Assembly (NCBI RefSeq): GCF_024362405.1
Contig: NZ_CP101454.1
Span: 1,550,001-1,614,000, forward strand
Reading direction: 5' to 3'
Origin: Halorarius litoreus
Lineage (GTDB): Archaea > Halobacteriota > Halobacteria > Halobacteriales > Haloarculaceae
DNA length: 64,000 bases
Shown: piece after piece, positions 10,230 through 18,453 of the stretch
Position numbering within the stretch: position 1 is the first letter of the stretch
Layout: each line of letters opens with the position of its first letter
The notes under the pieces: generated by a model
Database searches by the model: none
The model's input: the letters and a program-made list of their open reading frames with translations, nothing else
What the model was told of the DNA's origin: nothing
Position numbers and translations under genes: made by a program

Positions 10230-10721
10230 ATGTCCGACCCTGCCGACACCGAGCCCTCCAGTCTCCGCGAGCGCCTCGAAACCGCCGTCTGGGAGCGCCA
10301 CGCGAACCCCCTGAGCGGCTGGTCGCGGGTGCTCACGCTCCCCGTGTTGATGTACGGTATCTACGCGCGGCGTCCAAGGGTCGTGGCCGCCGTCCTCGGG
10401 TTCACCGTCGTCAACCCGGTGCTGTTCTCGCCGCCGGAGGACGCCGACGCGTGGATGACGCGCGTGGTGCTCGGTGAGCGGATGTACTACAACCACCGCG
10501 AGGGCCGTCGCCCGATAGACCTGCTCAACTACGCGAACGGCCCCATCACGGCGTACGCGGTGTACGCCGCCTACCGCAAGCAGGCCGCGCGCTGTGCGCT
10601 CTTCACGGCGCTGTCGATGGCGACGAAGTTCCTGTTCGTCGGCTACGTCGCCCGCTACTACGACCAGCACAAGACCGAGTTCCCGGAGGACGTTCCGGCG
10701 TTCGACCGCGCGCGGACCTAG
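10230..10721 (+). CDS. DUF6653-like membrane protein
   Basis: 163 aa. An acidic N terminus (about 35 residues) is followed by hydrophobic segments near residues 35-70 (LPVLMYGIYARRP, VVAAVLGFTVVNPVLFSPP) and near 100-140. Conserved-looking features are WSRVLTLP, NPVLFSPPEDADAWMTRVVLGE and YYNHREGRRPIDLLNY. It resembles haloarchaeal and bacterial proteins grouped as DUF6653; the function is unknown. It converges on the YccF-like gene with a 4-base overlap. Confidence 0.7.
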   Translation: MSDPADTEPSSLRERLETAVWERHANPLSGWSRVLTLPVLMYGIYARRPRVVAAVLGFTVVNPVLFSPPEDADAWMTRVVLGERMYYNHREGRRPIDLLNYANGPITAYAVYAAYRKQAARCALFTALSMATKFLFVGYVARYYDQHKTEFPEDVPAFDRART

Positions 10722-11095
10722 CCGTGGAACCGGTAGAGCGAGGTGACGTACGGCAGCCGGTTGAACATCCAGAACGCCACGGGGATGCCGATGATGGTGA
10801 CCGCGAGGAACGCGGCGACGTTCGCCCAGATCCACGACAACCACCAGCCGACGAACACGAAGTAGACGGCGCGTAGCAGGAGGTTGGTCTGCCCGCGGCC
10901 GGAGTCCGGGGCATCGAGTCCCTGCGGCTCCGCGAGCGAGAGGACGGTCGGGATGAGGTTGATGAGCTTGATGCCGAGCGGGATGAGGATGATGGTGGCG
11001 TTCAGCAGCCACGCGATGTTGACGACGACGGGCGTGAGCCACCAGCCGACGAGCACGAACCACAGCGCGCGGACCAGAAACGAGCGTTGGGCCAT
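10718..11095 (-). CDS. YccF-domain inner membrane protein
   Basis: 125 aa with two repeated units of the YccF (DUF307) domain. The first contains ALWFVLVGWWLTP...IPLGIKLINL and the second AVYFVFVGWWLSW...IGIPVAFWMFN. The repeated FVGWWL and IIGIPxA motifs are diagnostic. It is an integral membrane protein of unknown role. I chose ATG 11095 (MAQRSFLVRAL); the longer frame upstream is antisense-like and Arg-rich. Confidence 0.85.
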   Translation of the reverse strand: MAQRSFLVRALWFVLVGWWLTPVVVNIAWLLNATIILIPLGIKLINLIPTVLSLAEPQGLDAPDSGRGQTNLLLRAVYFVFVGWWLSWIWANVAAFLAVTIIGIPVAFWMFNRLPYVTSLYRFHG

Positions 11096-11185
11096 GAGTC
11101 GAATACAACACCGGCGGGCAAGGGACTGTCGCTCGGGGCGACGAGTCACAGCCCTTAAGCGCGATTCCCGGCTAAAGGCGTTCGA

Positions 11186-11716
11186 ATGCGCGTCATCGGC
11201 ACCGTCGGTCTCCCGGGAAGTGGCAAGGGCGAGTTCGCGACCGTCGCCCGCGAGCAGGGCGTCCCGGTCGTCACGATGGGCGACGTCATCCGCGAGGAGT
11301 GTCGCAAGCGCGGCCTCGACCCCGCGGACCACCACGGTGAGATCGCCCAGGCCCTCCGCGAGGAGGACGGCCCGCTCGCCATCGCCGAGCGCTCCATCCC
11401 GATGATCCGCGCGGCGCTCGACGACTCGGAGACGGTCCTCGTCGACGGGCTCCGCTCGGGCGACGAACTCGACCGCTTCTACGACGAGTTCGGCGACGAC
11501 TTCACGCTCGTCGCCATCGAGGCCCCGTTCGAGGAGCGCGCCAAGCGCATCGAGACGCGGGGGCGCGACAACACCGCCGAGGAGACGCTGCGGGACCGCG
11601 ACGAGCGGGAACTCGGCTTCGGCATGGGTGAGGCGATGGAGCGCGCAGATGTACGCATCGAGAACGACGGCACGCTCGACGAGTTCCGCACGCAGGTTCG
11701 GGAGGTGCTCGAATGA
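11186..11716 (+). CDS. UPF0200 P-loop kinase-like protein
   Basis: 176-aa cytoplasmic P-loop NTPase of the archaeal UPF0200 group, related in fold to dephospho-CoA and adenylate kinases. It has a Walker A-like GLPGSGKGE at the N terminus, then a lid and helical region, and VLVDGLRSGDELD as the substrate/Walker B segment. The substrate is not established. It overlaps the UPF0201 gene by 4 bases (ATGA), so the two are translationally coupled, an arrangement often seen in archaea. Confidence 0.88.
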   Translation: MRVIGTVGLPGSGKGEFATVAREQGVPVVTMGDVIREECRKRGLDPADHHGEIAQALREEDGPLAIAERSIPMIRAALDDSETVLVDGLRSGDELDRFYDEFGDDFTLVAIEAPFEERAKRIETRGRDNTAEETLRDRDERELGFGMGEAMERADVRIENDGTLDEFRTQVREVLE

Positions 11717-12129
11717 TCTACAGCGTCGACGTCCAGATCACGGCGCCGGTGAAGGACACCGAGGTCACCGAGCGCGTCGAGGACGCCATCCACAACCTGT
11801 TTCCCGAGGCCGAACTCTCTCGCTCGGAGGGCGAACTGCTCGCGCGGAGTCACGGGCTCGAACACTTCTCCGAACTCCTGCACGAGCAGGCCATCCTCGA
11901 TACGGCTCGCGGTGCGTTCTTCAGCGGGCAGGAGGGCGACACCGTCGCGTTCGACCTGAAGAAGCAGGCCGCCTTCGAGGGCCGGGTCAACTTCGCGGTC
12001 GGCAAGCCGGGTGAACTCGGGACCATTCACGTCCGCGTGACGGTCACGGACCCCTCGGTCGAGGCGTACGTCGACCACGTCGCGCCGCCGACAGAGGACG
12101 GCAAACCCATCGAGCGCGACAGCGATTGA
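11713..12129 (+). CDS. UPF0201 RNA-binding-fold protein
   Basis: 138 aa. It matches the archaeal UPF0201 family: IYSVDVQITAPVKDTEVTERVEDAIHNLFP at the N terminus (given here as a description of the first 31 residues, key residues V4-V6, T9, P11, D14, V17, R20, F28, P29), then HGLEHFSELLHEQ and AFFSGQEGDTVAFDLKKQAA. The family has a ribosomal-L5-like fold; the role is unknown. Its stop codon lies inside an IS605-end-like palindrome (see 12125-12160). Confidence 0.87.
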   Translation: MIYSVDVQITAPVKDTEVTERVEDAIHNLFPEAELSRSEGELLARSHGLEHFSELLHEQAILDTARGAFFSGQEGDTVAFDLKKQAAFEGRVNFAVGKPGELGTIHVRVTVTDPSVEAYVDHVAPPTEDGKPIERDSD

Positions 12130-12160
12130 CATCCTCCCGAACCCTTTCGGGGGCGGTTCC
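12125..12160. repeat. IS200/IS605-end-like palindrome
   Basis: ATTGACATCCTCCC is followed by a small hairpin (CCCGAA 12136-12141, TTCGGG 12146-12151) and GGGCGGTTCC. This resembles the GACATCCTCCC...GGGGATTCC right-end hairpin found at many IS200/IS605 (tnpB) elements. No transposase is adjacent, so it would be a solo end. The recognition is from memory of the motif, not a search. Confidence 0.45.
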
Positions 12161-12172
12161 CGACTGTCCGCT

Positions 12173-12805
12173 ATGCACGCAGTGTACTTCGACCTCGACG
12201 GCACCCTCTGCTCGTTCACCCGCGAGTACGGCGACCTGCTCGCCGAGGCAGTCGACGAGCACGTCGGCCAGCACGACGATGCCCTCGTGGAAGCGTACAG
12301 CGAAGCGTTCTACGAGGCGTTTCTCGCACTCGATGCCGAGCCGTATCGAGCGGGCGCGCGGGCCGTCGCAACCCGCACCGGTGTGTCGGTCGACCCGGCG
12401 GCGTTCGTCGACACCGTCCGCGAACTGGAGTACGAGATGGTCGCGGTCACCGACGGGATGCACGCGCTGCTCGACCGACTCGACGACCGGCCGCTCGGCG
12501 TCCTCACGAACGGCGTTCCGGCGTGGCAGTTCGGGAAACTCGAACGCGAGGGCCTGCTCGACCGGTTCGACGCGACGGTCGCCTCCTACGAGGCTGGCGC
12601 GCACAAACCGGATTCGGCGGTGTTCGACCTCGCGGAAGACCGCCTACCGGCGGACGGATACGTGATGGTCGGTGACGACTACGAGGCCGACGTGGTGGGG
12701 GCACGCGAGGCGGGATGGGAGGCGGTTCACCTCGACCGCACGGCCGACGGCGTCCGCATCGGGGACGAGCGCGACCTCGACGCGCTGCTCGTGGCGCTCG
12801 GCTGA
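12173..12805 (+). CDS. HAD-superfamily phosphatase
   Basis: 210-aa cytoplasmic haloacid-dehalogenase-type hydrolase. Motif I is YFDLDGTLC at residues 4-12, with the nucleophile being the first Asp. An alpha-helical C1 cap spans about 15-100. Motif II is LGVLTNG near 110, motif III has Lys in AGAHKPDSAVF, and motif IV is MVGDDYEADV. This is the phosphoglycolate-phosphatase/2-haloacid-type subgroup; the substrate is not predictable. It converges directly on the molybdoprotein gene. Confidence 0.9.
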   Translation: MHAVYFDLDGTLCSFTREYGDLLAEAVDEHVGQHDDALVEAYSEAFYEAFLALDAEPYRAGARAVATRTGVSVDPAAFVDTVRELEYEMVAVTDGMHALLDRLDDRPLGVLTNGVPAWQFGKLEREGLLDRFDATVASYEAGAHKPDSAVFDLAEDRLPADGYVMVGDDYEADVVGAREAGWEAVHLDRTADGVRIGDERDLDALLVALG

Positions 12806-13849
12806 CTACTCGCCGAGTCCAGAGACGTGAATCGCGATCCACTCCGAGCGGTCGCGCCGCCGCGTCACCCGAACCTCCTCGACCCACTTCACCCACTGGA
12901 AGCCGCGGCGCTCGGGCGCGACGAGTCTGAGGGGAAAGCCGTGGCCATGGGTGAGTCGGTCGCCGTCGACGCGCGCGGCGAGCAGCGCGCCGCGGGCTTC
13001 CGCGATGGGGAGCGACCACCGGTAACCCGTCACCGAGCGGAACTGGACCCACCGCGCTCCCTCCTGAACGCCGGCCGCGTCGAGCAGGTCTCCCACCCGG
13101 AGTCCCTGCCAGTCGTGGTCGGAGTACCAGCCGCTCGTACAGTCGAGGAGCGCGCGGGTCTCGGCCTCAGTGTCGAGCGTCTCGTAGGCGAGTTCGAGGT
13201 CGCGGTCCACGAGCCCAGTCACTGTGAGCGACCACGTCTCGGGGTCGACCGGGGCGGGGTCGTCCGCGACCCACATCGTCACGGGAAAGCGGTTGCCCGC
13301 GTCCGAACCGGCCTCGCGCGAGCCGGTAAACCGCCGTTCGGTGCCGAGCGCGTCGTTCGCCCGGTAGGCGGCCGCACCGAGGGTGACGAGCCCCAGCCAC
13401 GAGAGGGCGGCCCGTCGTTCACCCAGCGTGGCGCGCGAGGGGATGGCGAGGCGGTCGCGGAGGTGGACGAGGAGGACGGCCGCCGTCACGACGCCGAGCG
13501 CGCCGTGGACGACCAGCAGCGTCCACGGCCCCGGAATCGACGTGCCGAGCACCCAGAGGATGCCGGTTGCGAGCGCGGCGACGGCGAGCAGCGAGAGGCC
13601 GACCGAGAGCGCGACGGTGCCCGACCGCGTCTGGACCCCTGCTCGGACGCGGTGGCGGACGCGCCAGAGCTTGAGCGCGAGAAACGCCACCAGCGACACC
13701 CCCGCGCCGCCGTGGAGGACGAACAGCCACGCGTCGCCCGGCGAGCCGGAGACGAGGCTCACGAGGCCGCTCGCGACCGCGAGAGCGACCCCCAGCAACA
13801 GCGACCAGTCGACGAGTGCCGACGGGAGCCGGGGTCGCACACTGTGCAT
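12806..13849 (-). CDS. Sulfite-oxidase-like molybdopterin oxidoreductase with membrane domain
   Basis: 347 aa. The N-terminal ~160 residues form about four transmembrane helices with several His residues (VLHGG, VVHGALG), resembling a cytochrome b561-like or YedZ-type anchor. Residues ~190-345 are the sulfite-oxidase-family molybdopterin fold. LLDCTSGW places the Mo-ligand Cys at 237, and WQGLRVGDLLDAAGV and LTHGHGFPLRLVAPERRG are family motifs. A fused membrane subunit plus molybdoprotein suggests a YedYZ-like redox enzyme; the substrate is unknown. I chose ATG 13849 because the first helix follows it directly. Confidence 0.87.
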   Translation of the reverse strand: MHSVRPRLPSALVDWSLLLGVALAVASGLVSLVSGSPGDAWLFVLHGGAGVSLVAFLALKLWRVRHRVRAGVQTRSGTVALSVGLSLLAVAALATGILWVLGTSIPGPWTLLVVHGALGVVTAAVLLVHLRDRLAIPSRATLGERRAALSWLGLVTLGAAAYRANDALGTERRFTGSREAGSDAGNRFPVTMWVADDPAPVDPETWSLTVTGLVDRDLELAYETLDTEAETRALLDCTSGWYSDHDWQGLRVGDLLDAAGVQEGARWVQFRSVTGYRWSLPIAEARGALLAARVDGDRLTHGHGFPLRLVAPERRGFQWVKWVEEVRVTRRRDRSEWIAIHVSGLGE

Positions 13850-13948
13850 GTGCCAGTTACGGGCTCCGGCCGTTTCAGTCTCTCTCCGTCTCGTCTCTCC
13901 GCGTGACTCCACGGTACGCTCTTGTGTATCGACCACGTTCGCTCGTCT

Positions 13949-14836
13949 ATGCCCGCCCCGCTCTCGGTTCGCAACTATATGACGACCGACGTGGCGACCG
14001 TCACCCCGGAGGCGACCGTCCGAACGGTCGCCCAGCGACTCTCGGAGGCCCGCATCGGTTCGCTCGTCGTCGTCGACGGCAAGACGCCCGTCGGTGTCGT
14101 CACCGAATCCGACCTCACTCGCCTGGTCGCAGGCGGTGGCGACCCCAGCGCCACGTACGTCAGCGACGTGATGACGGAGGACCCGGTGACCGTCGGCCCG
14201 GACACCACGCTGGCTGCCGCGGCGACGCTGCTCGTCGAGGGGAGCTTTCGCCGACTTCCCGTGCTCGATGGCGGCGATCTCGTCGGTATCATCACCGCCT
14301 CGGACCTCGTGGAAGCCGTCCCTGGCCTGCAGGGTCCCGGCGCGCTGGAGCTGCTCGCCGGGCGAGCGGACACCGCCTACGAGACGCCCGACTGGGAGTT
14401 CGAGAGCGAGGGCGTCGAGCAACTGGGTATCGGCGACCGCGTCAAGTTCCGCAAGACGCTCTCGGACAGCGACGTCCGCGAGTTCGCCCACGCGTCGGGT
14501 GACACGAACCGCCTTCACCTCGACGAGTCGTTCGCCGCCGACACTCGGTTCAAACGGCGGATCGTCCACGGGACGCTCGTCGCGGGCGTCATCTCCTCGG
14601 CGCTCGCGCGGCTCCCCGGCCTCACCATCTACCTCGGGCAGGACCTCCGGTATCTCGGTCCGGTCGACCTCGGCGACCGCGTCACCGCGGTCTGTGAGAT
14701 CGTCGAGAACCTCGGGGACTCACGCTACCGGCTCTCGACGGCGGTGTACGACTCGGACGAGGAGTGTGTCATCGAGGGCGAGGCGACGGTGCTCATCGAC
14801 GCGCTCCCCGAGGGCGAGATAGCGGCGCGGGATTAA
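13949..14836 (+). CDS. CBS-pair protein fused to a MaoC-type hydratase domain
   Basis: 295 aa. Two CBS motifs occupy about residues 8-125 (VRNYMTTDVATVTPEATV, then VSDVMTEDPVTVGPDTTL, each followed by GVVTESDL or GIITASDL), normally an adenylate-sensing module. A linker of about 25 residues leads to a MaoC/(R)-hydratase hotdog domain (~150-290). That domain contains the hydratase motif ASGDTNRLHLDESFA; Asp185 and His190 are the likely catalytic pair. RRIVHGTLVAGVIS is the second family motif. By family it should hydrate enoyl-CoA thioesters stereospecifically; nucleotide control through the CBS pair is inferred. The start at 13949 gives MPAPLSVRNYM. Confidence 0.85.
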   Translation: MPAPLSVRNYMTTDVATVTPEATVRTVAQRLSEARIGSLVVVDGKTPVGVVTESDLTRLVAGGGDPSATYVSDVMTEDPVTVGPDTTLAAAATLLVEGSFRRLPVLDGGDLVGIITASDLVEAVPGLQGPGALELLAGRADTAYETPDWEFESEGVEQLGIGDRVKFRKTLSDSDVREFAHASGDTNRLHLDESFAADTRFKRRIVHGTLVAGVISSALARLPGLTIYLGQDLRYLGPVDLGDRVTAVCEIVENLGDSRYRLSTAVYDSDEECVIEGEATVLIDALPEGEIAARD

Positions 14837-14854
14837 CGCGACGTGGCCTGATTC

Positions 14855-15034
14855 TCACCGCGGCGTCGACTGGTTCTCCTTCGAGATGGTGTTCGGGAGG
14901 CGGTGCGTACACGCCGTGTCGAACGTGCGCGGCGCGTTCGCAGTCGTCACCTCGTCGCTGACGAGGTAGCGGTCGGGGTCTGGTCGGGGTGTCGGTTGGC
15001 CGGGTCGGGTCGTCTGGGGTGTGGATGTGCTCAT
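14855..15034 (-). CDS. Hypothetical 59-aa polar protein
   Basis: MSTSTPQTTRPGQP at the start is followed by DPDRYLVSDEVTTANAPRTFDTACTH. The composition (Thr/Pro/Asp, few hydrophobics) is plausible for a small haloarchaeal protein and the codons favour C/G at the third position. A longer frame to 15250 exists, but its upstream part is less convincing. No domain is recognised. An AT-rich patch at about 15130-15145 could hold its promoter. Otherwise 14837-15282 contains nothing I can identify. Confidence 0.4.
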   Translation of the reverse strand: MSTSTPQTTRPGQPTPRPDPDRYLVSDEVTTANAPRTFDTACTHRLPNTISKENQSTPR

Positions 15035-15282
15035 CTGTTGGATTTTGCGGGCGTTCGCGTGGCTGTACGTCAGAAAGAAGGGGTCAGTGTGCGCGTACAG
15101 CGTGCATCCGTACACCACCGTACTGGGTGAACTATCATTAACGTTCGGATTCGTACATGGTTTGTCATCTGCTCTCGGAACGCCCCGAATCGGCACGGTT
15201 GGGACGTCTAGACGGCGTCTGAGGGCGATTCCCGATTTCGTTACTGGCAACCGTTAACGCCTCACGCGGCGTAGGCGTACGG

Positions 15283-16821
15283 ATGAGCAGTAGCCGTCAC
15301 CCTCCGCCGGCCGACCTCAACCCCGACACCTTCCGGCAACTGGGCTACCGGACGGTGGACATGCTCGCCGACTACTACGCCGGCATCGACACTCGCCCGG
15401 TGTACGTGCAGGCCACGCCCGAGGAGGTGGCCGCTGCGTTCGACGAGCCGCTACCCGAGACGGGGATGGAGCCGTCGGCCATCCTCGACGCCGTCGAGGA
15501 GCGTGTCATCCCGTACGCGACGCACAACCCCTCGCCACGCTACTTCGGCTTCGTGATGGGGTCGGGCACACCCCTCAGCCCGCTCGCCGGTGCCATCGCG
15601 GCGGCGGTGAACATGAACGCCGGGGGCTGGCACCCTGGTCCCTCCGCGACGGAAATCGAACGCCGCTGTATCCGGTGGCTCGCGGAGGCAATCGGCTACC
15701 CGGCCGACACCGGGGGGCTGCTGACGAGCGGCGGCACGATGGCTAACTTCACGGCCCTCCTGTCCGCGCTCCGCCACCAGACCGACTACGAGACGACCGG
15801 GTCGGGGTTGCAGGGTGGTGACCACCCCCGGTACACGCTCTACATGGCTGACCACGAGGGGCACTCCAGTATCGTCCGAGTCGCGGACATGCTCAATCTC
15901 GGGCGCGAGGCCGTCCGGCTCGTCCCCAGCCACGACGACTTCACGATGGACGTGGCTGCCCTCGAAGCGATGCTCGACGCGGACGAAGCGAACGGCGACC
16001 AGCCGTTCTGCGTCATCGGGCAGGCCGGCTCTATCAACGTCAGCGTGGTCGACCCGCTCGACGAGATCGCCGACGTCTGTGCCGCCCGCGACCTCTGGTT
16101 CCACGCGGACGGCGCGTGTGGGGCGGTCGGCGCGATGGTCCCCGAACTCGCCCCGCGTTACGCCGGGATGGAGCGGGCCGACTCGGTGACGCTCGACCCG
16201 CACAAGTGGCTGTTCATCCCCTACGCCTGCGGCGCGGTGCTGGTCCGCGACCAGCAGGTCCTCGCGAAGACGTTCGCGATGGACGCCGCCTACCTCCGGG
16301 GGTCGGTCGGCGAGACGCCCGAGGAGTTCGACTACTACGAGTTCGGCCCGGAGATGTCACGCGAGTTCCGCGCGCTGAAGCTCTGGATGAGCCTGAAGCA
16401 CTACGGGCTCGCGGGCTACCGCGACCTCCTCCGCAAGAACGTCGACTGCGCCCACCACCTCGACGGGCTCGTCCGCGACCACGACGACTTCGCCGCCGTT
16501 CAGGACCCGAACCTGTTCATCTACTCGTTCCGCTACGTCCCGGCGGACCTCCAGACGGCGCTGGTCGACCCGCCGGACGTCCCGCTCGACCGCGTCCACG
16601 AGTACCTCGACGAACTCAATCAGGCCATCATCGACGAGGTCGTCAAGAGCGGCCTCGCGTTCCTCACCACGACGAGCATCCACGGGCACCGTGCGCTCCG
16701 GATGTCTATCTGCAGTCACCGCACGACCACGGACGACATCGAGATGGTGTTCGAGGCGCTGGCGGAGACGGGCGCTCGCCTCGACGCCGAGTGGCGCGAG
16801 AGCGCGAGCCTGCCGGTGTGA
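15283..16821 (+). CDS. Group II PLP-dependent amino acid decarboxylase
   Basis: 512-aa PLP enzyme of the aromatic-L-amino-acid/tyrosine/glutamate decarboxylase family. MNAGGWHPGPSATEIE and GLLTSGGTMANFTAL bind PLP and its phosphate. WFHADGACGA holds the Asp contacting the pyridine nitrogen. LDPHKWLF contains the Schiff-base lysine, residue 308. The C-terminal domain ends HRALRMSICSHRTTTDDIE, as in the family. The substrate could be an aromatic amino acid, aspartate or glutamate; sequence alone does not decide. It is convergent with the GATE-domain gene, two bases apart. Confidence 0.92.
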   Translation: MSSSRHPPPADLNPDTFRQLGYRTVDMLADYYAGIDTRPVYVQATPEEVAAAFDEPLPETGMEPSAILDAVEERVIPYATHNPSPRYFGFVMGSGTPLSPLAGAIAAAVNMNAGGWHPGPSATEIERRCIRWLAEAIGYPADTGGLLTSGGTMANFTALLSALRHQTDYETTGSGLQGGDHPRYTLYMADHEGHSSIVRVADMLNLGREAVRLVPSHDDFTMDVAALEAMLDADEANGDQPFCVIGQAGSINVSVVDPLDEIADVCAARDLWFHADGACGAVGAMVPELAPRYAGMERADSVTLDPHKWLFIPYACGAVLVRDQQVLAKTFAMDAAYLRGSVGETPEEFDYYEFGPEMSREFRALKLWMSLKHYGLAGYRDLLRKNVDCAHHLDGLVRDHDDFAAVQDPNLFIYSFRYVPADLQTALVDPPDVPLDRVHEYLDELNQAIIDEVVKSGLAFLTTTSIHGHRALRMSICSHRTTTDDIEMVFEALAETGARLDAEWRESASLPV

Positions 16822-16823
16822 GG

Positions 16824-17810
16824 CTACACCGGCCCGTACAGCAACAGTGCCACCGCGACGCCGATGAAAACCACCTTCAGCGCCGTGTTCACCGCCACGA
16901 CCTTCGACCCGAACTCGGCACCCCAGATGCCGTACTGGAACGGGATCGAGCGCTTGAACGTCGACACCGCGAAGGAGACGATGCCGCCGACGAGCATCGT
17001 CGCCACCGCCTGTCGTGGGGTGAACGTCCCCGGAATCAGGGGCGCGATGACGAGTGCCCCATTGGTCGTGTCGAGTGCGAACACCGCGATGACGGGGACC
17101 GCCGCCACCGGGAGCCCCACCACGTCGGCCAGCGGGTCGGCCGCCGCGGTGACGCGCGTGATGTCGACGTTCGCGGTGAGGAGCGCGACGGCGGTGTAGA
17201 TGATGGCGAGCCGCGGCAGGATGTCGCGCGTCTTCTCGTAGCCTTTCGTCGCGGCGTCGCGGAGTTTGCCTTCGAGGGTGTCGGGGTGGTCGGCGGTGAC
17301 GGTGGGTTCCGGGGCGCCCCCGTCGGCCTCGACGGTTCCTCGCACCGACTGCTCGCCCGAGAGCAGCACCGCGCCCGCGAGCACGCCGACGAGGGTGATA
17401 CCGAGCGCGATGAGCGCTCGCGCGCCGACGTACATGAGCCCCACCTGGAGGCCGAGAATCGGAATCAGGACCGGTGCGTAGAACGTGAAGATGTGCTGGA
17501 CGAACCCGAAGAACGTGTTGATGGTGACGGCGACGAGCGTCGCGCGGTCCGACAGCCGTCCCGACTCTCTGAACTCGGCGAGCATCCCGTAGCCTGCGGT
17601 GGTGGAGGCGGCAGTCGTGACGATGGCCGACCCCACCTCGTCCGGGAGGTTCGCCGGGCGCGTCAGGTGCTTCGAGAACAGCGCGATCTTCTCGATCAGG
17701 CCGAACGCGACCAGCAGGTGTGCGAGGCTCACGCCGACGGCGATGAACAGCGCGATCTTCGCGACGCGGGTGGCGACGGTCGGTAGGACGGACCAGACCT
17801 CGACGGCCAT
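16824..17810 (-). CDS. Nucleoside-recognition (GATE) domain membrane protein
   Basis: 328-aa polytopic membrane protein with two GATE/nucleoside-recognition repeats. The N-terminal repeat contains DEVGSAIVTTAASTTAGYGMLAEF and the C-terminal one DTTNGALVIAPLIPGTFTPRQAV, separated by a charged cytoplasmic loop around residues 155-195. About eight hydrophobic helices are visible. The GATE family includes SpmA/SpmB and concentrative transporters; the substrate is unknown. Confidence 0.85.
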   Translation of the reverse strand: MAVEVWSVLPTVATRVAKIALFIAVGVSLAHLLVAFGLIEKIALFSKHLTRPANLPDEVGSAIVTTAASTTAGYGMLAEFRESGRLSDRATLVAVTINTFFGFVQHIFTFYAPVLIPILGLQVGLMYVGARALIALGITLVGVLAGAVLLSGEQSVRGTVEADGGAPEPTVTADHPDTLEGKLRDAATKGYEKTRDILPRLAIIYTAVALLTANVDITRVTAAADPLADVVGLPVAAVPVIAVFALDTTNGALVIAPLIPGTFTPRQAVATMLVGGIVSFAVSTFKRSIPFQYGIWGAEFGSKVVAVNTALKVVFIGVAVALLLYGPV

Positions 17811-18045
17811 TCACTCGCGCGTAGTCGGTGGCGACACTAAGCGGTGTCTGTCCCGGACAGCGAGCCATCGCAGTCGCTCTGACCGCTGTCGTCGACGCGC
17901 GCACTCGGTATCGGGGAGTGTACCACACCGTCGGGCTGCGGCTCGGCTCTCGGAGGTGCAGCAGGTGCGTGGATTTCATCGTGTGCAATGGTATCACTAA
18001 GCATCATTATCCTGTCTCGCAGCGTGTCTCCCTCGAGGAACGAAC

Positions 18046-18204
18046 ATGACCACCTTCGACAGACAGACCAAGAACACGGTGCCCGTCGGGCAGACGCCGG
18101 TCCCGAAGTACACGACCTGGGACGAACACCGCGAGGCGATGCGACGTGACGCGGAGGGCCGCCGAGAGGCAGCCGAACGGCGGCGGTCCCTGCTTGCACC
18201 GTAG
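18046..18204 (+). CDS. Small 52-aa basic/charged protein
   Basis: ATG 18046, reading MTTFDRQTKNTVPVGQTP then KYTTWDEHREAMRRDAEGRREAAERRR. The C-terminal half is a highly charged amphipathic helix. Third-position GC bias is that of real genes here, and the frame sits alone in a 640-base gap between the GATE gene and the FilR1 regulator. No family is recognised with certainty. Confidence 0.6.
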   Translation: MTTFDRQTKNTVPVGQTPVPKYTTWDEHREAMRRDAEGRREAAERRRSLLAP

Positions 18205-18371
18205 TCCGACCGACGACGACCCCCTCGCCCCGTTCTGGACGAGCCGTCTCGAACCCCGACCGGGGGACGTACCCGAATCGCGTTTTCCGTCCGATGTTCC
18301 GACCGATACACACCCACGTGCAGCGACTCGACGGGTCGGTCCCGTGCCGACGGTGGGGCAGTATCGATAGC

Positions 18372-18437
18372 CTACGGTACAATCGCCCGCATCGCGGTCG
18401 CTGGTCGCCGTTCTTGCCGGAATGGGTAATACCGTAG
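18372..18437. promoter_or_regulatory. Paired 8-base inverted repeat at the FilR1-type regulator promoter
   Basis: CTACGGTA (18372-18379) and TACCGTAG (18430-18437) are perfect inverted copies, 50 bases apart. The right copy overlaps a TATA-like GGTAATACC about 25 bases before the ATG at 18454, which implies a leaderless transcript. Placement over the TATA box suggests repression; autoregulation by the adjacent regulator is inference. Confidence 0.5.
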
Positions 18438-18453
18438 CACACCTGTATGTGGC

